Below, in pieces: positions 19,924 to 29,750 of a stretch of DNA of 64,000 bases; the first letter of the stretch is position 1, and the number at the start of each line of letters is the position of its first letter. The DNA comes from Actinomyces graevenitzii C83 (GTDB lineage Bacteria > Actinomycetota > Actinomycetes > Actinomycetales > Actinomycetaceae). The notes beneath the pieces were generated by a model, which was not told the origin of the DNA, did no database searches, and saw only the letters and a program-made list of their open reading frames with translations. Location: the NCBI RefSeq assembly GCF_000239695.1, contig NZ_JH470338.1, positions 585,958 through 649,957 on the forward strand. Reading direction: 5' to 3'. The translations under genes and the position numbers were made by a program.

Positions 19924-20895
19924 ATGCAGCGCTTTAAAATTGATCCGTTTATTATCGGCATTGTCTCTTGCGCAGTACTGGGACTGATAATTCCTGTGCC
20001 CACCGCCGTAGCCAAGGTGCTAGATGAAATAAAGATCTGGGCTATTGCTCTATTGTTTTTCCTTTACGGCGCCCGCCTGCGTAGCCGTGACGTGCTTAAA
20101 GAGTTGCGTTCGTGGAAGCTACAGGGCGCTATTTTGCTGGCCACCTTTGGGCTGTGCCCACTGCTGGCTTGGGCTACTAGCACCGCCTTTTCGCCGCTGG
20201 TAGGTCACACTTTGGCACTGGGGTTACTGTTTGTGGGTTTGCTGCCTTCCACGGTGCAGTCCTCAGTGACGATGACGTCGATTGCGCGCGGCAATATTGC
20301 CGCCTCAGTATGCGCCGCCACTATCTCCACTATTGCTGGGGTGGTGCTCACCCCCCTGCTGGCCTTGCTGTTCTTAGGTCAGGGCGGGCAGATTAATGCC
20401 TCTGGACTAGTGGATGTGTTTGTGCAGATCGTAGTGCCCTTTGCCCTAGGACAGTTGGTTGAACCTAAGGTGGGTAGCCATGTGCGTCGCCACAAGATGG
20501 CTTTGCGTCAATATGACCAGGCGGTTATTTGGCTGATTGTGTTTGCAGCTATGAGCGAGTCTATGCGCCTGCATGTTTGGACCGCCGTGAAAGCCTGGCA
20601 AATTGGGCTGATGCTAGTGGCTATTGTGGTGGAGTTGGCGCTGGCCTTGGCCTGCACCTGGTACCTAGGCAAACCCCTTAAATTTGCTTACGGCGACCGA
20701 GTTTCACTACTCATGTGCGGCTCAAAGAAATCTTTAACTACCGGCCTACCTTTAGCTGGGGCCATGTTCTCCCCCGCCATGGCAGCTACCGTGGCCGTCC
20801 CTATGATCTGTTTCCACCAGCTACAGCTACTTATTTGCTCAGCTTTAGCCAGCTGGCTCGAAGCCCACATAGCCCCCACACAAACCAGCGAATAA
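19924..20895 (+). CDS. Bile acid:sodium symporter-like carrier (SBF-like, YfeH type)
   Basis: A 323-residue membrane protein with about nine to ten hydrophobic helices. The segment LLPSTVQSSVTMTSIARGNIAASV matches the conserved core of the SBF-like family, where the crossing helices bind sodium and an organic anion. The substrate is not known. I start at ATG 19924; a TTG eight codons upstream is possible, and neither has a strong ribosome site. It converges with the maltose-type operon at a shared terminator. Confidence 0.83.
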   Translation: MQRFKIDPFIIGIVSCAVLGLIIPVPTAVAKVLDEIKIWAIALLFFLYGARLRSRDVLKELRSWKLQGAILLATFGLCPLLAWATSTAFSPLVGHTLALGLLFVGLLPSTVQSSVTMTSIARGNIAASVCAATISTIAGVVLTPLLALLFLGQGGQINASGLVDVFVQIVVPFALGQLVEPKVGSHVRRHKMALRQYDQAVIWLIVFAAMSESMRLHVWTAVKAWQIGLMLVAIVVELALALACTWYLGKPLKFAYGDRVSLLMCGSKKSLTTGLPLAGAMFSPAMAATVAVPMICFHQLQLLICSALASWLEAHIAPTQTSE

Positions 20896-20915
20896 AAAAA
20901 CTGCCCGCATACAGC

Positions 20916-20950
20916 AAGGAGGCCCCGGCAAAATGCCGAGGCCTCCTTAA
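20916..20950. terminator. Bidirectional terminator between convergent operons
   Basis: A 14-pair stem with one mismatch (AAGGAGGCC on one side, GGCCTCCTT on the other) with A run on the left and T run on the right. It can end both the symporter gene and the malEFG-like operon. Confidence 0.82.
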
Positions 20951-20960
20951 CTTTTAGCTA

Positions 20961-21869
20961 CTAGCCCTTAACCGCACCGGCGGTCAGACCAGAAACAATG
21001 TACTTCTGCAGGTACTGGAACAGCAGCACCACGGGCACAGCCGCGATTACCGCACCAGCAGCGAAGATACCCCACGGGGCGTTACGTGCGTCCGAAGCCC
21101 AGGCGTACATACCCACAGCCAGCGTGTACTGGTCTTGAGTCTGCAGCACTACGCGGGCAATCACGAAGTCGCCGAAGGAGGAGATGAAGCTCAGCAGCCC
21201 CACCACGGCCAGTACCGGCAGCACCAGCGGCATGATGATGGTCCAGAAGGTCTGGGCGTGCGAGGCGCCGTCGATCTCCGCAGCCTCATCGAGCTCACGC
21301 GGAATGGAGTTGAAGAAACCGTAGAGCAGGAAGGTGTTGCTACCCAGCGCACCACCCAGGTACACGCAGATCAGACCTAGCTTCGAGTTCAGACCCAGAG
21401 CCGGGAATACATCCTGCAGGCCCAGCAGCAACAGGAACAGTGCCACGAAGGCCAGCATCTGCGGGAACATCTGGATCAGCAGCAGGCCGGTCAGAGTGCC
21501 GCGACGGCCACGGAAACGGAAACGGCTAAAGGCGTAGGCCGCAGCCGCACCCATCAGCACGGTACCCACAGCGGTCACAGAAGACACGATCAGCGAGTTG
21601 AGGATCCAGGACCAGAACACGGAGTACTTACCCGCGCCCAGGGCGGTGAAGTTTTCGAACATGGTGGAGAACTGGAAGTTCTTGAACAGTCCACCGGTCA
21701 AAGTGGCGCGCGGCGTTAGAGCCACCGAAACCACGTAGATAAGTGGCACTAGGCAGTAGATAACTGCCAGCACGCCCACAATGTGGCGCCAGCCTACTTC
21801 TTGCCACCAGCGCTTGCCGGTGATGGCAGTGTGCAGCTTGGGCTGATTTTTCTTGGTCTTAGCCATCAC
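20961..21869 (-). CDS. Maltose-type ABC transporter permease (MalG-like)
   Basis: A 302-residue inner membrane permease with six helices. The EAA loop that docks the ATPase is visible as ELDEAAEIDGASHAQTFW near residue 190. It pairs with the MalF-like protein to form the sugar channel. The start overlaps the stop of the MalF-like gene. No ATPase gene is present in the operon, so a shared MsiK-type ATPase encoded elsewhere is likely. Confidence 0.9.
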   Translation of the reverse strand: MMAKTKKNQPKLHTAITGKRWWQEVGWRHIVGVLAVIYCLVPLIYVVSVALTPRATLTGGLFKNFQFSTMFENFTALGAGKYSVFWSWILNSLIVSSVTAVGTVLMGAAAAYAFSRFRFRGRRGTLTGLLLIQMFPQMLAFVALFLLLLGLQDVFPALGLNSKLGLICVYLGGALGSNTFLLYGFFNSIPRELDEAAEIDGASHAQTFWTIIMPLVLPVLAVVGLLSFISSFGDFVIARVVLQTQDQYTLAVGMYAWASDARNAPWGIFAAGAVIAAVPVVLLFQYLQKYIVSGLTAGAVKG

Positions 21870-23452
21870 AGTTCCTCCAGTGCCTTAGTACGGCGGAAGC
21901 CGAGCCAGGCGATTACGCCCACCACCACGAAGATGAAGATAGACATGGCTGATGCCAGGCCGTAGTTGGGCGAGCCACCGGCGAAGGCAATCTTGTAAAC
22001 CATGGAGATAAGCACGTCGGTTTCACCAACGGGAACCGAAATGTTCTTGTAGTTGGGGCCACCACCCGTGAGCATGTAGATCAACGAGAAGTTGTTGAAG
22101 TTGAATGCGAAGGAGGCAATCAGCAGCGGCACAGTGGACTGTAGTACCAGTGGCAGCTTAACTGACCAGAAGGTACGCAGACCAGTAGCGCCGTCCATCT
22201 TGGCAGCCTCTTCCACATCACTGGGCAGGGACTGCAGGGCACCCAAGCACACCAGGAACATGTACGGGAAACCGAGCCACAGGTTCACGCCCAGGATCGA
22301 GAGCTTGGCCAGCCAGCCGTTTTCGAGCCACGGAATGTGGGCACCGCCGAAGAAGAACTGGTTGATGAAACCGAAGTCCTTGTTGAGCATACCGTGCCAT
22401 ACCAGCGTGGATAGGAAGGCCGGGAAGGCGTAGGGCAGGATCAGCAGCGACTGGTAGATCTTGCGGCCCTTTACGCGCTTGTCGTGGAAGACCATGGCCA
22501 GGAACAGACCCAGCGCGAAGGTAGACAGTACCGACACCAGGGAGAACACGAAGGACCAGATCAGTGCCTTAACGAAAGGCCCTGCCAGCTCCGAGCCGGT
22601 GAACATTTCGGTGTAGTTCTTGGTGCCTACGAATACGCGCCAACCGGGCTTGAGCTCAACGCCGCTAGCGCCTTTGAAGACACCGGTCTTGTTGTCAGCC
22701 TGGTAGACCGCACCGGTGTGGGTGTTGGTCAGCTTGTCGCTCTTAGCGTCGTAGCTGTAGATGGACTTGGCCAGGTAACCGTGGGTGCCGTCGGTGGTCT
22801 TGTAGTGACCGTCGGCAGCCTTATCGCTAACCGGAACCTGTAGCTTAGCTACCTCGTCCTGACGGGCTACGATCTGGTCGAAGGTTAGGATCTTGTGGCC
22901 ATTAACCGAGGTAATGGCGGTGGCGGTGGACTGACCGTCAACATCCTTTAGCTTGGTCTTGGCGTCACCGATCATAAGCTTGCCGGTTTTTGCGTCACGG
23001 ATTACCAGCTGTAGTTTGTCACCGTTTTCGACGACGGCGGTGGGCACGGTGGGTGCACCCTCGGCTCGCTGCTCACCGGCAGCCAGGATCGAGTTGACGG
23101 CATCGTCCTTGGTGGAGTTGTGGCCCTGACCGTAGTTGGTCAGCGACACGTAACCGGTGTAGCCCATTACGAACACCTGGTAGACCAGCAGGAATACCAT
23201 GCCGGGAACCAGGTACTTGGCGGGCAGCATCCGCTTGGAGAAGTAAACCCAGTTGATGATGATTAGGCCGATCACCATGGTGACGGCGATGGCGGTGGAG
23301 CCAGCAGCCCAGGCCGCGAATAGACCGTAGAGGCCTAGCGCGTCGATGAGCATCATCAAAACTAGTTTGGCAATGAAGCCAGGGCGCATAACGTCGCGCG
23401 CATGTGAAGGCGAATAGCTCGCCTGCTTCTTAGTGTCAGCCATTATCCGCAC
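21866..23452 (-). CDS. Maltose-type ABC transporter permease (MalF-like)
   Basis: A 528-residue permease. After a first membrane region (residues 30-110) there is an extracytoplasmic domain of roughly 170 residues, then the core helices with the EAA loop DVEEAAKMDGATGLRTFW near residue 418. The inserted domain is a known MalF feature that contacts the binding protein. The ATG lies right after the malE-like stop codon. Confidence 0.9.
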   Translation of the reverse strand: MRIMADTKKQASYSPSHARDVMRPGFIAKLVLMMLIDALGLYGLFAAWAAGSTAIAVTMVIGLIIINWVYFSKRMLPAKYLVPGMVFLLVYQVFVMGYTGYVSLTNYGQGHNSTKDDAVNSILAAGEQRAEGAPTVPTAVVENGDKLQLVIRDAKTGKLMIGDAKTKLKDVDGQSTATAITSVNGHKILTFDQIVARQDEVAKLQVPVSDKAADGHYKTTDGTHGYLAKSIYSYDAKSDKLTNTHTGAVYQADNKTGVFKGASGVELKPGWRVFVGTKNYTEMFTGSELAGPFVKALIWSFVFSLVSVLSTFALGLFLAMVFHDKRVKGRKIYQSLLILPYAFPAFLSTLVWHGMLNKDFGFINQFFFGGAHIPWLENGWLAKLSILGVNLWLGFPYMFLVCLGALQSLPSDVEEAAKMDGATGLRTFWSVKLPLVLQSTVPLLIASFAFNFNNFSLIYMLTGGGPNYKNISVPVGETDVLISMVYKIAFAGGSPNYGLASAMSIFIFVVVGVIAWLGFRRTKALEEL

Positions 23453-24664
23453 TCACTTCTTGAACTTGGACTCGATGTTTTTGATCATGGCGTTCCATGC
23501 AGCCTGGGGAGCCTGGCTACCGTTGGCAATGTCAACCTCGGTGGTGCCCCAGTAGTCCCATACGTAACCCATTTCCGGAATTGCCGGCATGGGCACACCT
23601 TCACCGGCCACCTGCGCGAAGGCCTTAATGTCGGGGTCGGTAACTTCCTTGGCTACTTCCTTCATGGCCGGTACACGGCCACCAAGCTTCTGCAGCTTGG
23701 CCTGAGCAGCCTTGGTCTGCAAGAACTCGAAGAACTTAGCTACCAGCACGGGGTTCTTAGTCTTGGAGGACTGGTAGAACATCTGTACACCAACGAAGGG
23801 TCGAGCCGGCTGCCCACCAGCAGAAGGAATGGGCAGGATGGTGATGTCCATGTTGGCCTTACGGAAGTCGGTGACGTTCCAGGGGCCGGTCACAATGTAG
23901 GGTGACTGGCCGTTGAGGAAGGCTTCCTTGGCGATGTCAGAGGTGATGGAGGGGTTGAAGATACCAGCCTTACCCTGGGTGCGCAGCCAGTTAGCGTAGT
24001 TCTGGCCGTTTTGGCCACCTAGCGCCAGCTGGTTGGTGTAGGAACCATCCTTACCCTGTTTGAATACGGGAGCACCAAACGAGGTCTGGAAGGCGTAGAA
24101 GTGGTAAGGGTCGCCCTTGTCGCCCATCTGCACGATGAAGGGGTACTTAACACCGGCGCTCTTACCGGCGCTAATCATTTCATCGAAGGTCTTGGGGGTG
24201 GCGGTGGTGAGCTTGTTGTTACGCACCAAGGCCACAGACTCTACCGAGTAGGGCACACCGTAGGTCTGACCGTCGTAGGTTACACCCGCAATGGCAGCCT
24301 CGGAGAACTTGTCTTTGTTCTCACCTAGGTCCACGGGTGCAACTACACCGTTAGAAACTAGGGAACCTAGCTTGTCGTGGGCCATTACGGTGACGTCAGG
24401 GCCCTTGCCAGTGGGAACCTGAGTAATGAATTCCTGGTCCATGTTCGACTCGGACTTTTGGACCACATTGACCTTAATGCCGCTGGAAGCGGTGAAGTCT
24501 TTTGCCAGTTCCTGAATCTGGGTATATCGCGTATCATCAGCCCAGACAGTAAGTACAGCTGTACTTGCGTCAGACTGGTTTTTAGTAGCGCTAGTTGAGC
24601 CACCACAGGCAGCCAGTGAGGCTGTCATGATCATGGCTACAAGCGCCGCTATGCCACGTCGCAT
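23453..24664 (-). CDS. Maltose-type extracellular solute-binding lipoprotein (MalE-like)
   Basis: A 403-residue binding protein. The lipoprotein signal is clear: basic start, hydrophobic core and lipobox LAAC with Cys at residue 20. The mature part has GPDVTVMAHDKLG, NGQSPYIVTGPW and the C-terminal PEMGYVWDYWG typical of maltose/maltodextrin binders. The operon context with a divergent LacI regulator supports alpha-glucoside uptake. Ribosome site AGGAG is placed 5 bases before the ATG. Confidence 0.92.
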   Translation of the reverse strand: MRRGIAALVAMIMTASLAACGGSTSATKNQSDASTAVLTVWADDTRYTQIQELAKDFTASSGIKVNVVQKSESNMDQEFITQVPTGKGPDVTVMAHDKLGSLVSNGVVAPVDLGENKDKFSEAAIAGVTYDGQTYGVPYSVESVALVRNNKLTTATPKTFDEMISAGKSAGVKYPFIVQMGDKGDPYHFYAFQTSFGAPVFKQGKDGSYTNQLALGGQNGQNYANWLRTQGKAGIFNPSITSDIAKEAFLNGQSPYIVTGPWNVTDFRKANMDITILPIPSAGGQPARPFVGVQMFYQSSKTKNPVLVAKFFEFLQTKAAQAKLQKLGGRVPAMKEVAKEVTDPDIKAFAQVAGEGVPMPAIPEMGYVWDYWGTTEVDIANGSQAPQAAWNAMIKNIESKFKK

Positions 24665-24720
24665 GTCAACTCCTGTTGTTGCGTGTCGCCCTACTCCCGT
24701 TAGCGGCCGACCTAAACCCC

Positions 24721-24749
24721 ACTGTAAACGCCCTGAAACGTTTCTGCAA
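24721..24749 (-). promoter_or_regulatory. Promoter of the maltose-type operon with a LacI-type operator in the spacer
   Basis: On the minus strand TTGCAG (24744-24749) and TACAGT (24721-24726) are separated by exactly 17 bases. The palindrome GAAACGTTTC (24735-24744) lies between them and touches the -35 box. A LacI-family repressor bound there would block RNA polymerase. The divergent regulator gene begins at 24833. Confidence 0.72.
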
Positions 24750-24832
24750 CAGTTTTCTTTAAAGATTTTTAATTGCTATATTGGTTAGGTAAGTTTCCCC
24801 TGAAATAGCCCCGCATTTAGAGAGGGTCTTCA

Positions 24833-25855
24833 ATGTCGAAGCAACGCACTCGTATGACAGACATTGCTGCACGTGCGCAGGTTTCTACTGCAACCGTATC
24901 GCGTGTCTTCAACGGGGTGGGTCAAGTTTCCGAAGCGACTAGGGCTAAAGTACTTACCGCTATTGATGAGTTGGGCTATGAGCGCCCTGTATTAGAGCCT
25001 ACCAGCGGCGTTCCGAATGTGGGAGTGATTTTACCTGAGCTGACCAACCCAATTTTTGCGGCTTTCGCCCATAACCTGCAAAACGCTATTGCCGCCTCTG
25101 GTGGGGTGGCCATGCTACGTTCACAAACTCCCGGCGCTACCTCAGAACTAGACCATCTTGAGTCACTTATTGCTCACGATGTTGACGGCATTATTTTTGT
25201 CTCTGGACGTCACGCTGATTATTTAGGCGATCTTAACCGCTATCAGGATTTAACGGATCGGCGTATTCCATTTGTGACTATTAATGGCGCCCGCCCAGAA
25301 ATTGCCGCCCCAGACTTTTCTACTGGCGACGCCGCCGGGATCCGCGCTGCGGTAGGTCACCTGGCCCAGCTGGGGCACCGCAATATTGCCCTGCTGACCG
25401 GCCGCTCCCATGTGGTTCCCTCAGCCCGGAAACTAGCTGCCTTCCGTGAGATTATGAGCGAGCTATTTGACGTAGAAGACCCGTTAACAGCAGAGACTTT
25501 CTACACCTATGAGGCTGCGGCGGCGGCTACTGGTCCGCTTATTCGCGCCGGGGCTACAGCGGTAGTGTGCGGCTCTGACATGCAGGCGCTGGGGGTAATT
25601 CGGGCTTTGCGCGACGCCGGCTTGAGCGTTCCCGACGACGTCTCAGTAGTGGGTTATGACGACACTTTCCTTATGAGCCATACTGACCCGGCTCTAACTA
25701 CTGTGCGTCAACCGGTTAACGCCATTACTAACGCGGCCGTGCAAACCCTGTTTGACGCTATAGGTTCAGCCCGCACGCTTGTCCATGAGGATTACGTTTA
25801 CAACCCTGACCTGGTGGTACGCTCCTCTACCGCGCCAATGCGACCGCGTTCTTAA
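24833..25855 (+). CDS. LacI-family transcriptional regulator (MalR-like)
   Basis: A 340-residue repressor. The N-terminal helix-turn-helix is canonical: MTDIAARAQVSTATVSRVFN, followed by a hinge and a periplasmic-binding-protein-like effector domain with VGVILPELTNPIFAAF and VSVVGYDDTFLMSHTDP. It is divergent from the malE-like gene and very probably controls it through the palindrome in the shared 168-base region. An AGAGGG ribosome site precedes the ATG. Confidence 0.92.
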   Translation: MSKQRTRMTDIAARAQVSTATVSRVFNGVGQVSEATRAKVLTAIDELGYERPVLEPTSGVPNVGVILPELTNPIFAAFAHNLQNAIAASGGVAMLRSQTPGATSELDHLESLIAHDVDGIIFVSGRHADYLGDLNRYQDLTDRRIPFVTINGARPEIAAPDFSTGDAAGIRAAVGHLAQLGHRNIALLTGRSHVVPSARKLAAFREIMSELFDVEDPLTAETFYTYEAAAAATGPLIRAGATAVVCGSDMQALGVIRALRDAGLSVPDDVSVVGYDDTFLMSHTDPALTTVRQPVNAITNAAVQTLFDAIGSARTLVHEDYVYNPDLVVRSSTAPMRPRS

Positions 25856-25878
25856 ACGCAGACGTCCCTAACCACGCT

Positions 25879-25907
25879 AAAGGGGCCAACTAAAAGTTGA
25901 CCCCTTT
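25879..25907. terminator. Terminator between convergent regulator and P-type ATPase genes
   Basis: Stem AAAGGGG-C-CAACT with AGTTG-A-CCCCTTT and a 3-base loop; A run and T run on either side allow use in both directions. Confidence 0.78.
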
Positions 25908-25945
25908 GTACTCTAAGCTCCCACCAGCTTAGGCGCCGCACCAGC

Positions 25946-28588
25946 TTAGACCCCGTGGGACTGCCTGTTTTGCGCACGGGCGGCGTTGTAGCGCCCTAGG
26001 GTTTCTAGAGCCGCGCACACTATCCCTGCTGCGCAGGCGAGCACCAGCCAAGAGTTTGCGGTTAACGCTGCCAGGTCAAAGAAGCTGCGTAGCGGCGCCA
26101 GCAGCACCACAGCTAAAGCAGCTGTGCTCATTAGGGCCACTAGCGAGGCTCGCCACCACACCCAGGGGCGCGCCGTCAAAGACAGCAGCCACAGTCCCCC
26201 GGCCACAAGCACCAGGGTACATACCGAACTGATTTGGTTACGGTTGGACCCCATCAAAATCAAGGTTAGCCGCGCACACAGCACCCCAACCACCACAATC
26301 ACGCCGGCGGGCACAGACAAGCGCAGCACACGGCCCAAGAAGCCTGCATGGTAACGCTGATTAGTGGGCGCCAGGGCCAGTACAAAGGCTGGAATACCAA
26401 TGGTTAGCGAAGAAACAATGGTCAGCTGACGTGGCAGGAAGGGATAAACAAACCCAGTTATAGCCACTACTGCCGCCAGCAGCGCCGCCCAGGTGGTTTT
26501 GGTTAGGAACAGTGAGGCTACGCGTTCCATATTGGCAATTACGCGCCTACCTTCAGCCACCACTGAGGGCAGGGCATCAAATTGGGAGTTAAGCAGCACC
26601 AGGCGCGAGACCGCTTTAGTGGCTGGGGCCGCATTACCCATGGCAATACCCAGGTCAGCGTCTTTAAGCGCCAAAGCATCATTGACACCGTCGCCGGTCA
26701 TGGCCACAGTATGGCCGCGAGATTTAAGGGCGTTAACGAAGGCGCGTTTTTGTTCCGGGGTTACGCGCCCAAACACGGTGTGTTTTTCGAGCGCGTCAGC
26801 TAAAGCCTGGGTGTCTTCAATGGCGGGCAGGGTGCGGGCATCAACCCCCACCGGTTCGCCACCGTCGGGGTTACGTAGACCCAGGTGCGCAGCAATAGCG
26901 GCCACAGTAACCGGGTTGTCACCGCTAATTACTCGCACTGCCACGCCTTGGCGCTTGAAATAGTCCAGGGTTTGGGCGGCGTCGGGACGCACCTGCTCAG
27001 CTAACACCACCAACAGGGCGGCGGTTAGATCTTTTGGTAGCGTGGGGTTTTCACTTTGATCTAGCGCCTGGTTTGAGTGGGCTAGCACCAGCACACGTTT
27101 ACCCGTGCCCGCCAGAGCTTTGACTCGCTCCAGTGCGGCGTTGTCAGTGCTGCCTAAGCCAGTGCCGTCAGACTCCCCATTGTCCGCCTCCGTGCTGCCT
27201 GAGCCAGTGCTACCAGCCAGCACGATTTCTGGGGCGCCTAAAACATAGGCTCCCGCCGAGGTTTGCACTGCCGACCATTTACGGGCGGAGTTAAAAGCAA
27301 TCGCGTAGCGAGCCTGGGCTGGTTCAAGGCCGGTTAGTCCAGCGGCGATAGCGCTGCCGGTAGCGTTAGCCTCACTGCCACCCACCAGATAGGCCAAGGC
27401 AGCCCGAGCGGCGTCGTCGCCACTGGCAGGGACGACGGCGCCAGAGCCAGTCCCAGTGCTACCCCCAGCGGCGTCGTCGACACCAACCCCAAGCGCCACT
27501 GCGGCGTCGGCACTAACCTTGCCAGCAGCGGGAACGCCACCATCACCACCAGCGCAAGCAGAACCCAAGCAGCTTTCAATATGGTCAAGCTCCACCGCGC
27601 CACTAGTGAGCGTACCGGTCTTATCTAGGCACAGCATGTCCACGCGCGCCAGCACCTCAACCGCCGGCAATTCCTGCACCAGCACTTTGCGTCGGGCTAA
27701 AGTCATGGCTGCTGCCGCGAAGTTAACCGAAGTTAGCAGCACCAAGCCCTGAGGCACCATGCCCACCACTCCGGCCACAGCCAACACCACTGCGGCCTTC
27801 CACTGGCCACTGTCAAGTGAGCCGCTAATACCGCCCGCGACCCGCAGCTGCGACCACAGCAGCAGCAGCGTCATGGGCACAATAACCCAAGAAATCCAGG
27901 TCAGCACCCGGTTAGTGCCCTCTTGTAGCTCGCTGGTGACCACTGAATATTTACGGGCCTCCATAGCCAAGCGGTTAGCGTAGGAGTGCTCCCCCACTGC
28001 CGTGACGCGGATACGGGCGCTACCACCAATGACGGTAGTGCCGCTTAGAACTTGATCATTTTCGTGCTTACGCACCGCCACCGATTCGCCAGTAAGAATC
28101 GACTCATCAATTTCGCAGCCATTAGAGCTAAGCACCTGGCCATCTGCGGGCACCTGATCGCCGCTACGTAGCTCCAGCAACTCCCCCAGTACTACCTGGG
28201 AAACCTCAATGTCTTTAGCTTCCCCATCGCGAATAACATGCGCCGCTGGGGCCGCTAACACCGCCAAATTATCCAGGGCGCGTTTAGCTCGCAGCTCCGC
28301 GATAGTGCCGGTAAGCGTATTTAGTAGCAGTACAAAACCGAATACGGCATCCTGCCAAGAGCCTACCGCCAGCACCACCACCACGGCGCTAGCCAAGATC
28401 GCGTTAAAAATTGTAAATACGTTCGCCCGCAAAATCGCGACTATAGAGCGCGAAGAAGAGTTATCAAACTCGTTAGTTTCGTCTGCGGCGCGCGCCTGGG
28501 CCACCTGTTTAAAACTAAGCCCTTGAGCTAAATAAAGCTCGTCTACTGCAGGCGGCGTATAGGAAGCGTGACCCACTCGCGCACTCAT
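25946..28588 (-). CDS. Cation-transporting P-type ATPase (CtpE-like)
   Basis: An 880-residue P-type ATPase. It has TGES (ESILTGESVAVRK), the phosphorylation site CLDKTGTLTSG, and the hinge TGDGVNDALALKDADLGIAMG, with about ten membrane helices. No N-terminal CxxC metal domain is present, and the layout is closest to the CtpE/calcium-like group; the ion is not proven. Residues about 340-390 and a second stretch near 460 are low-complexity Gly/Ser/Asp-rich insertions inside the nucleotide-binding domain, unusual for the family. Confidence 0.85.
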   Translation of the reverse strand: MSARVGHASYTPPAVDELYLAQGLSFKQVAQARAADETNEFDNSSSRSIVAILRANVFTIFNAILASAVVVVLAVGSWQDAVFGFVLLLNTLTGTIAELRAKRALDNLAVLAAPAAHVIRDGEAKDIEVSQVVLGELLELRSGDQVPADGQVLSSNGCEIDESILTGESVAVRKHENDQVLSGTTVIGGSARIRVTAVGEHSYANRLAMEARKYSVVTSELQEGTNRVLTWISWVIVPMTLLLLWSQLRVAGGISGSLDSGQWKAAVVLAVAGVVGMVPQGLVLLTSVNFAAAAMTLARRKVLVQELPAVEVLARVDMLCLDKTGTLTSGAVELDHIESCLGSACAGGDGGVPAAGKVSADAAVALGVGVDDAAGGSTGTGSGAVVPASGDDAARAALAYLVGGSEANATGSAIAAGLTGLEPAQARYAIAFNSARKWSAVQTSAGAYVLGAPEIVLAGSTGSGSTEADNGESDGTGLGSTDNAALERVKALAGTGKRVLVLAHSNQALDQSENPTLPKDLTAALLVVLAEQVRPDAAQTLDYFKRQGVAVRVISGDNPVTVAAIAAHLGLRNPDGGEPVGVDARTLPAIEDTQALADALEKHTVFGRVTPEQKRAFVNALKSRGHTVAMTGDGVNDALALKDADLGIAMGNAAPATKAVSRLVLLNSQFDALPSVVAEGRRVIANMERVASLFLTKTTWAALLAAVVAITGFVYPFLPRQLTIVSSLTIGIPAFVLALAPTNQRYHAGFLGRVLRLSVPAGVIVVVGVLCARLTLILMGSNRNQISSVCTLVLVAGGLWLLSLTARPWVWWRASLVALMSTAALAVVLLAPLRSFFDLAALTANSWLVLACAAGIVCAALETLGRYNAARAQNRQSHGV

Positions 28589-28605
28589 ATTTTTCCTCTC
28601 TGTCA

Positions 28606-28711
28606 GCTTCAGTTGGCTGCTAGCCTCGGCCAGTTAGCTTTTAGTCTCGGCCAGCCAACCCCCTCGGCCAGCCAGCACCCTCAGCCAGTTAGCTTCAGTC
28701 AGCTTCAGGAA
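28606..28711. repeat. Degenerate CTCGGCCAG repeats
   Basis: At least four imperfect copies of a (C)TCGGCCAGxxAGCTT-like unit lie between the P-type ATPase start and the end of the TerC gene. They look like slippage products. No hairpin with T run is evident. Confidence 0.45.
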
Positions 28712-29750
28712 TGTGACGGCGGCCAGACTCGGCGCTAACCGCCTGGCTTAGCGGTCCCTGCTTGCGCTGCATAGCGCGCGTGGCCAGCAGCGACGCCACC
28801 GCCGTAACCACCAGCGTCACCACAATCACTGCCAGAGAAAGCAGGTTTGAAGGCTCGGGCACAACCTCAATGGGCTTACCGGAGTTAAGGAAAGACAGGT
28901 CGTTTTCGTGCAGGGCGTGGTTGATCAGCTTGAAACCAATGAAGCTCAAAATCACGGCCAAGCCGTAAGACAGGTAAATCAGGCGCTCCAGCAGCCCGTC
29001 AATCAAGAAGAACAGCTGGCGCAAGCCCAGCAGCGAGAAAGCGTTAGCGGCCATCACCAGGTAGGGCTCCTGGGTTAAACCGAAAATCGCGGGGATAGAG
29101 TCAAAAGCGAACATCAAGTCCGCGCTACCCAAAGCGATAATCACCAGCAGCAGCGGGGTGATCATCAGCCGGCCACCGTGGCTAATAACCAGGCGGTTAC
29201 CTACAAAACCCTCAGTGGTGGGCACCAGCTTACGTACCCAGGAGGTGAAGGTGTTTTCGTGGTACTCCTCGTCCTCTTCCTCATCTTTTTTGCTGATAGC
29301 TTCGCGCACCTGGTTGATAGCGGTGTAAATCAAGAACGCGCCAAACAGGTAGAAAACCCAGCTGAACTGGGAGATCAGCACCGCACCCAAGGCAATAAAG
29401 ACAAAGCGCAGCACCAGGGCAATGATGATGCCGTACATCAGGGCTTTTTGCTGGTATTCACGCGGCACCCTGAAGGCACCCAAAATAATGATGAAAACAA
29501 ACAGGTTATCTACGCTCAAAGACCACTCGGTGAGCCAGCCGGCATAGAACTGGCCAGCATATTGGCCCCCGTAGATGGCCCACACCAGCACCCCAAACAG
29601 CACTGCCAGGCTGATATAGCCAATAGACCAGGTGGTGGCTTCTTTCATGGTGGGGGCGTGCGGTTTGCGCACATGGCCCACAATGTCCACCGTAATCAGC
29701 GCAGCGATGATGGCAATTAGGCCAATCCAGCCAAGCAAATGGACGTGCAC
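28695..29750 (-). CDS. TerC-family integral membrane protein
   Basis: A 351-residue membrane protein with about eight helices. TerC signatures are visible: WSLSVDNLFVFIIILGAFRVP with the intramembrane Asp, and ADLMFAFDSIPAIFGLTQEPYLV. An acidic cytoplasmic loop (KKDEEEDEEYHENTF) divides the protein. Members take part in manganese export or tellurite resistance in some bacteria; here the substrate is unknown. Confidence 0.9.
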   Translation of the reverse strand: MHVHLLGWIGLIAIIAALITVDIVGHVRKPHAPTMKEATTWSIGYISLAVLFGVLVWAIYGGQYAGQFYAGWLTEWSLSVDNLFVFIIILGAFRVPREYQQKALMYGIIIALVLRFVFIALGAVLISQFSWVFYLFGAFLIYTAINQVREAISKKDEEEDEEYHENTFTSWVRKLVPTTEGFVGNRLVISHGGRLMITPLLLVIIALGSADLMFAFDSIPAIFGLTQEPYLVMAANAFSLLGLRQLFFLIDGLLERLIYLSYGLAVILSFIGFKLINHALHENDLSFLNSGKPIEVVPEPSNLLSLAVIVVTLVVTAVASLLATRAMQRKQGPLSQAVSAESGRRHIPEAD

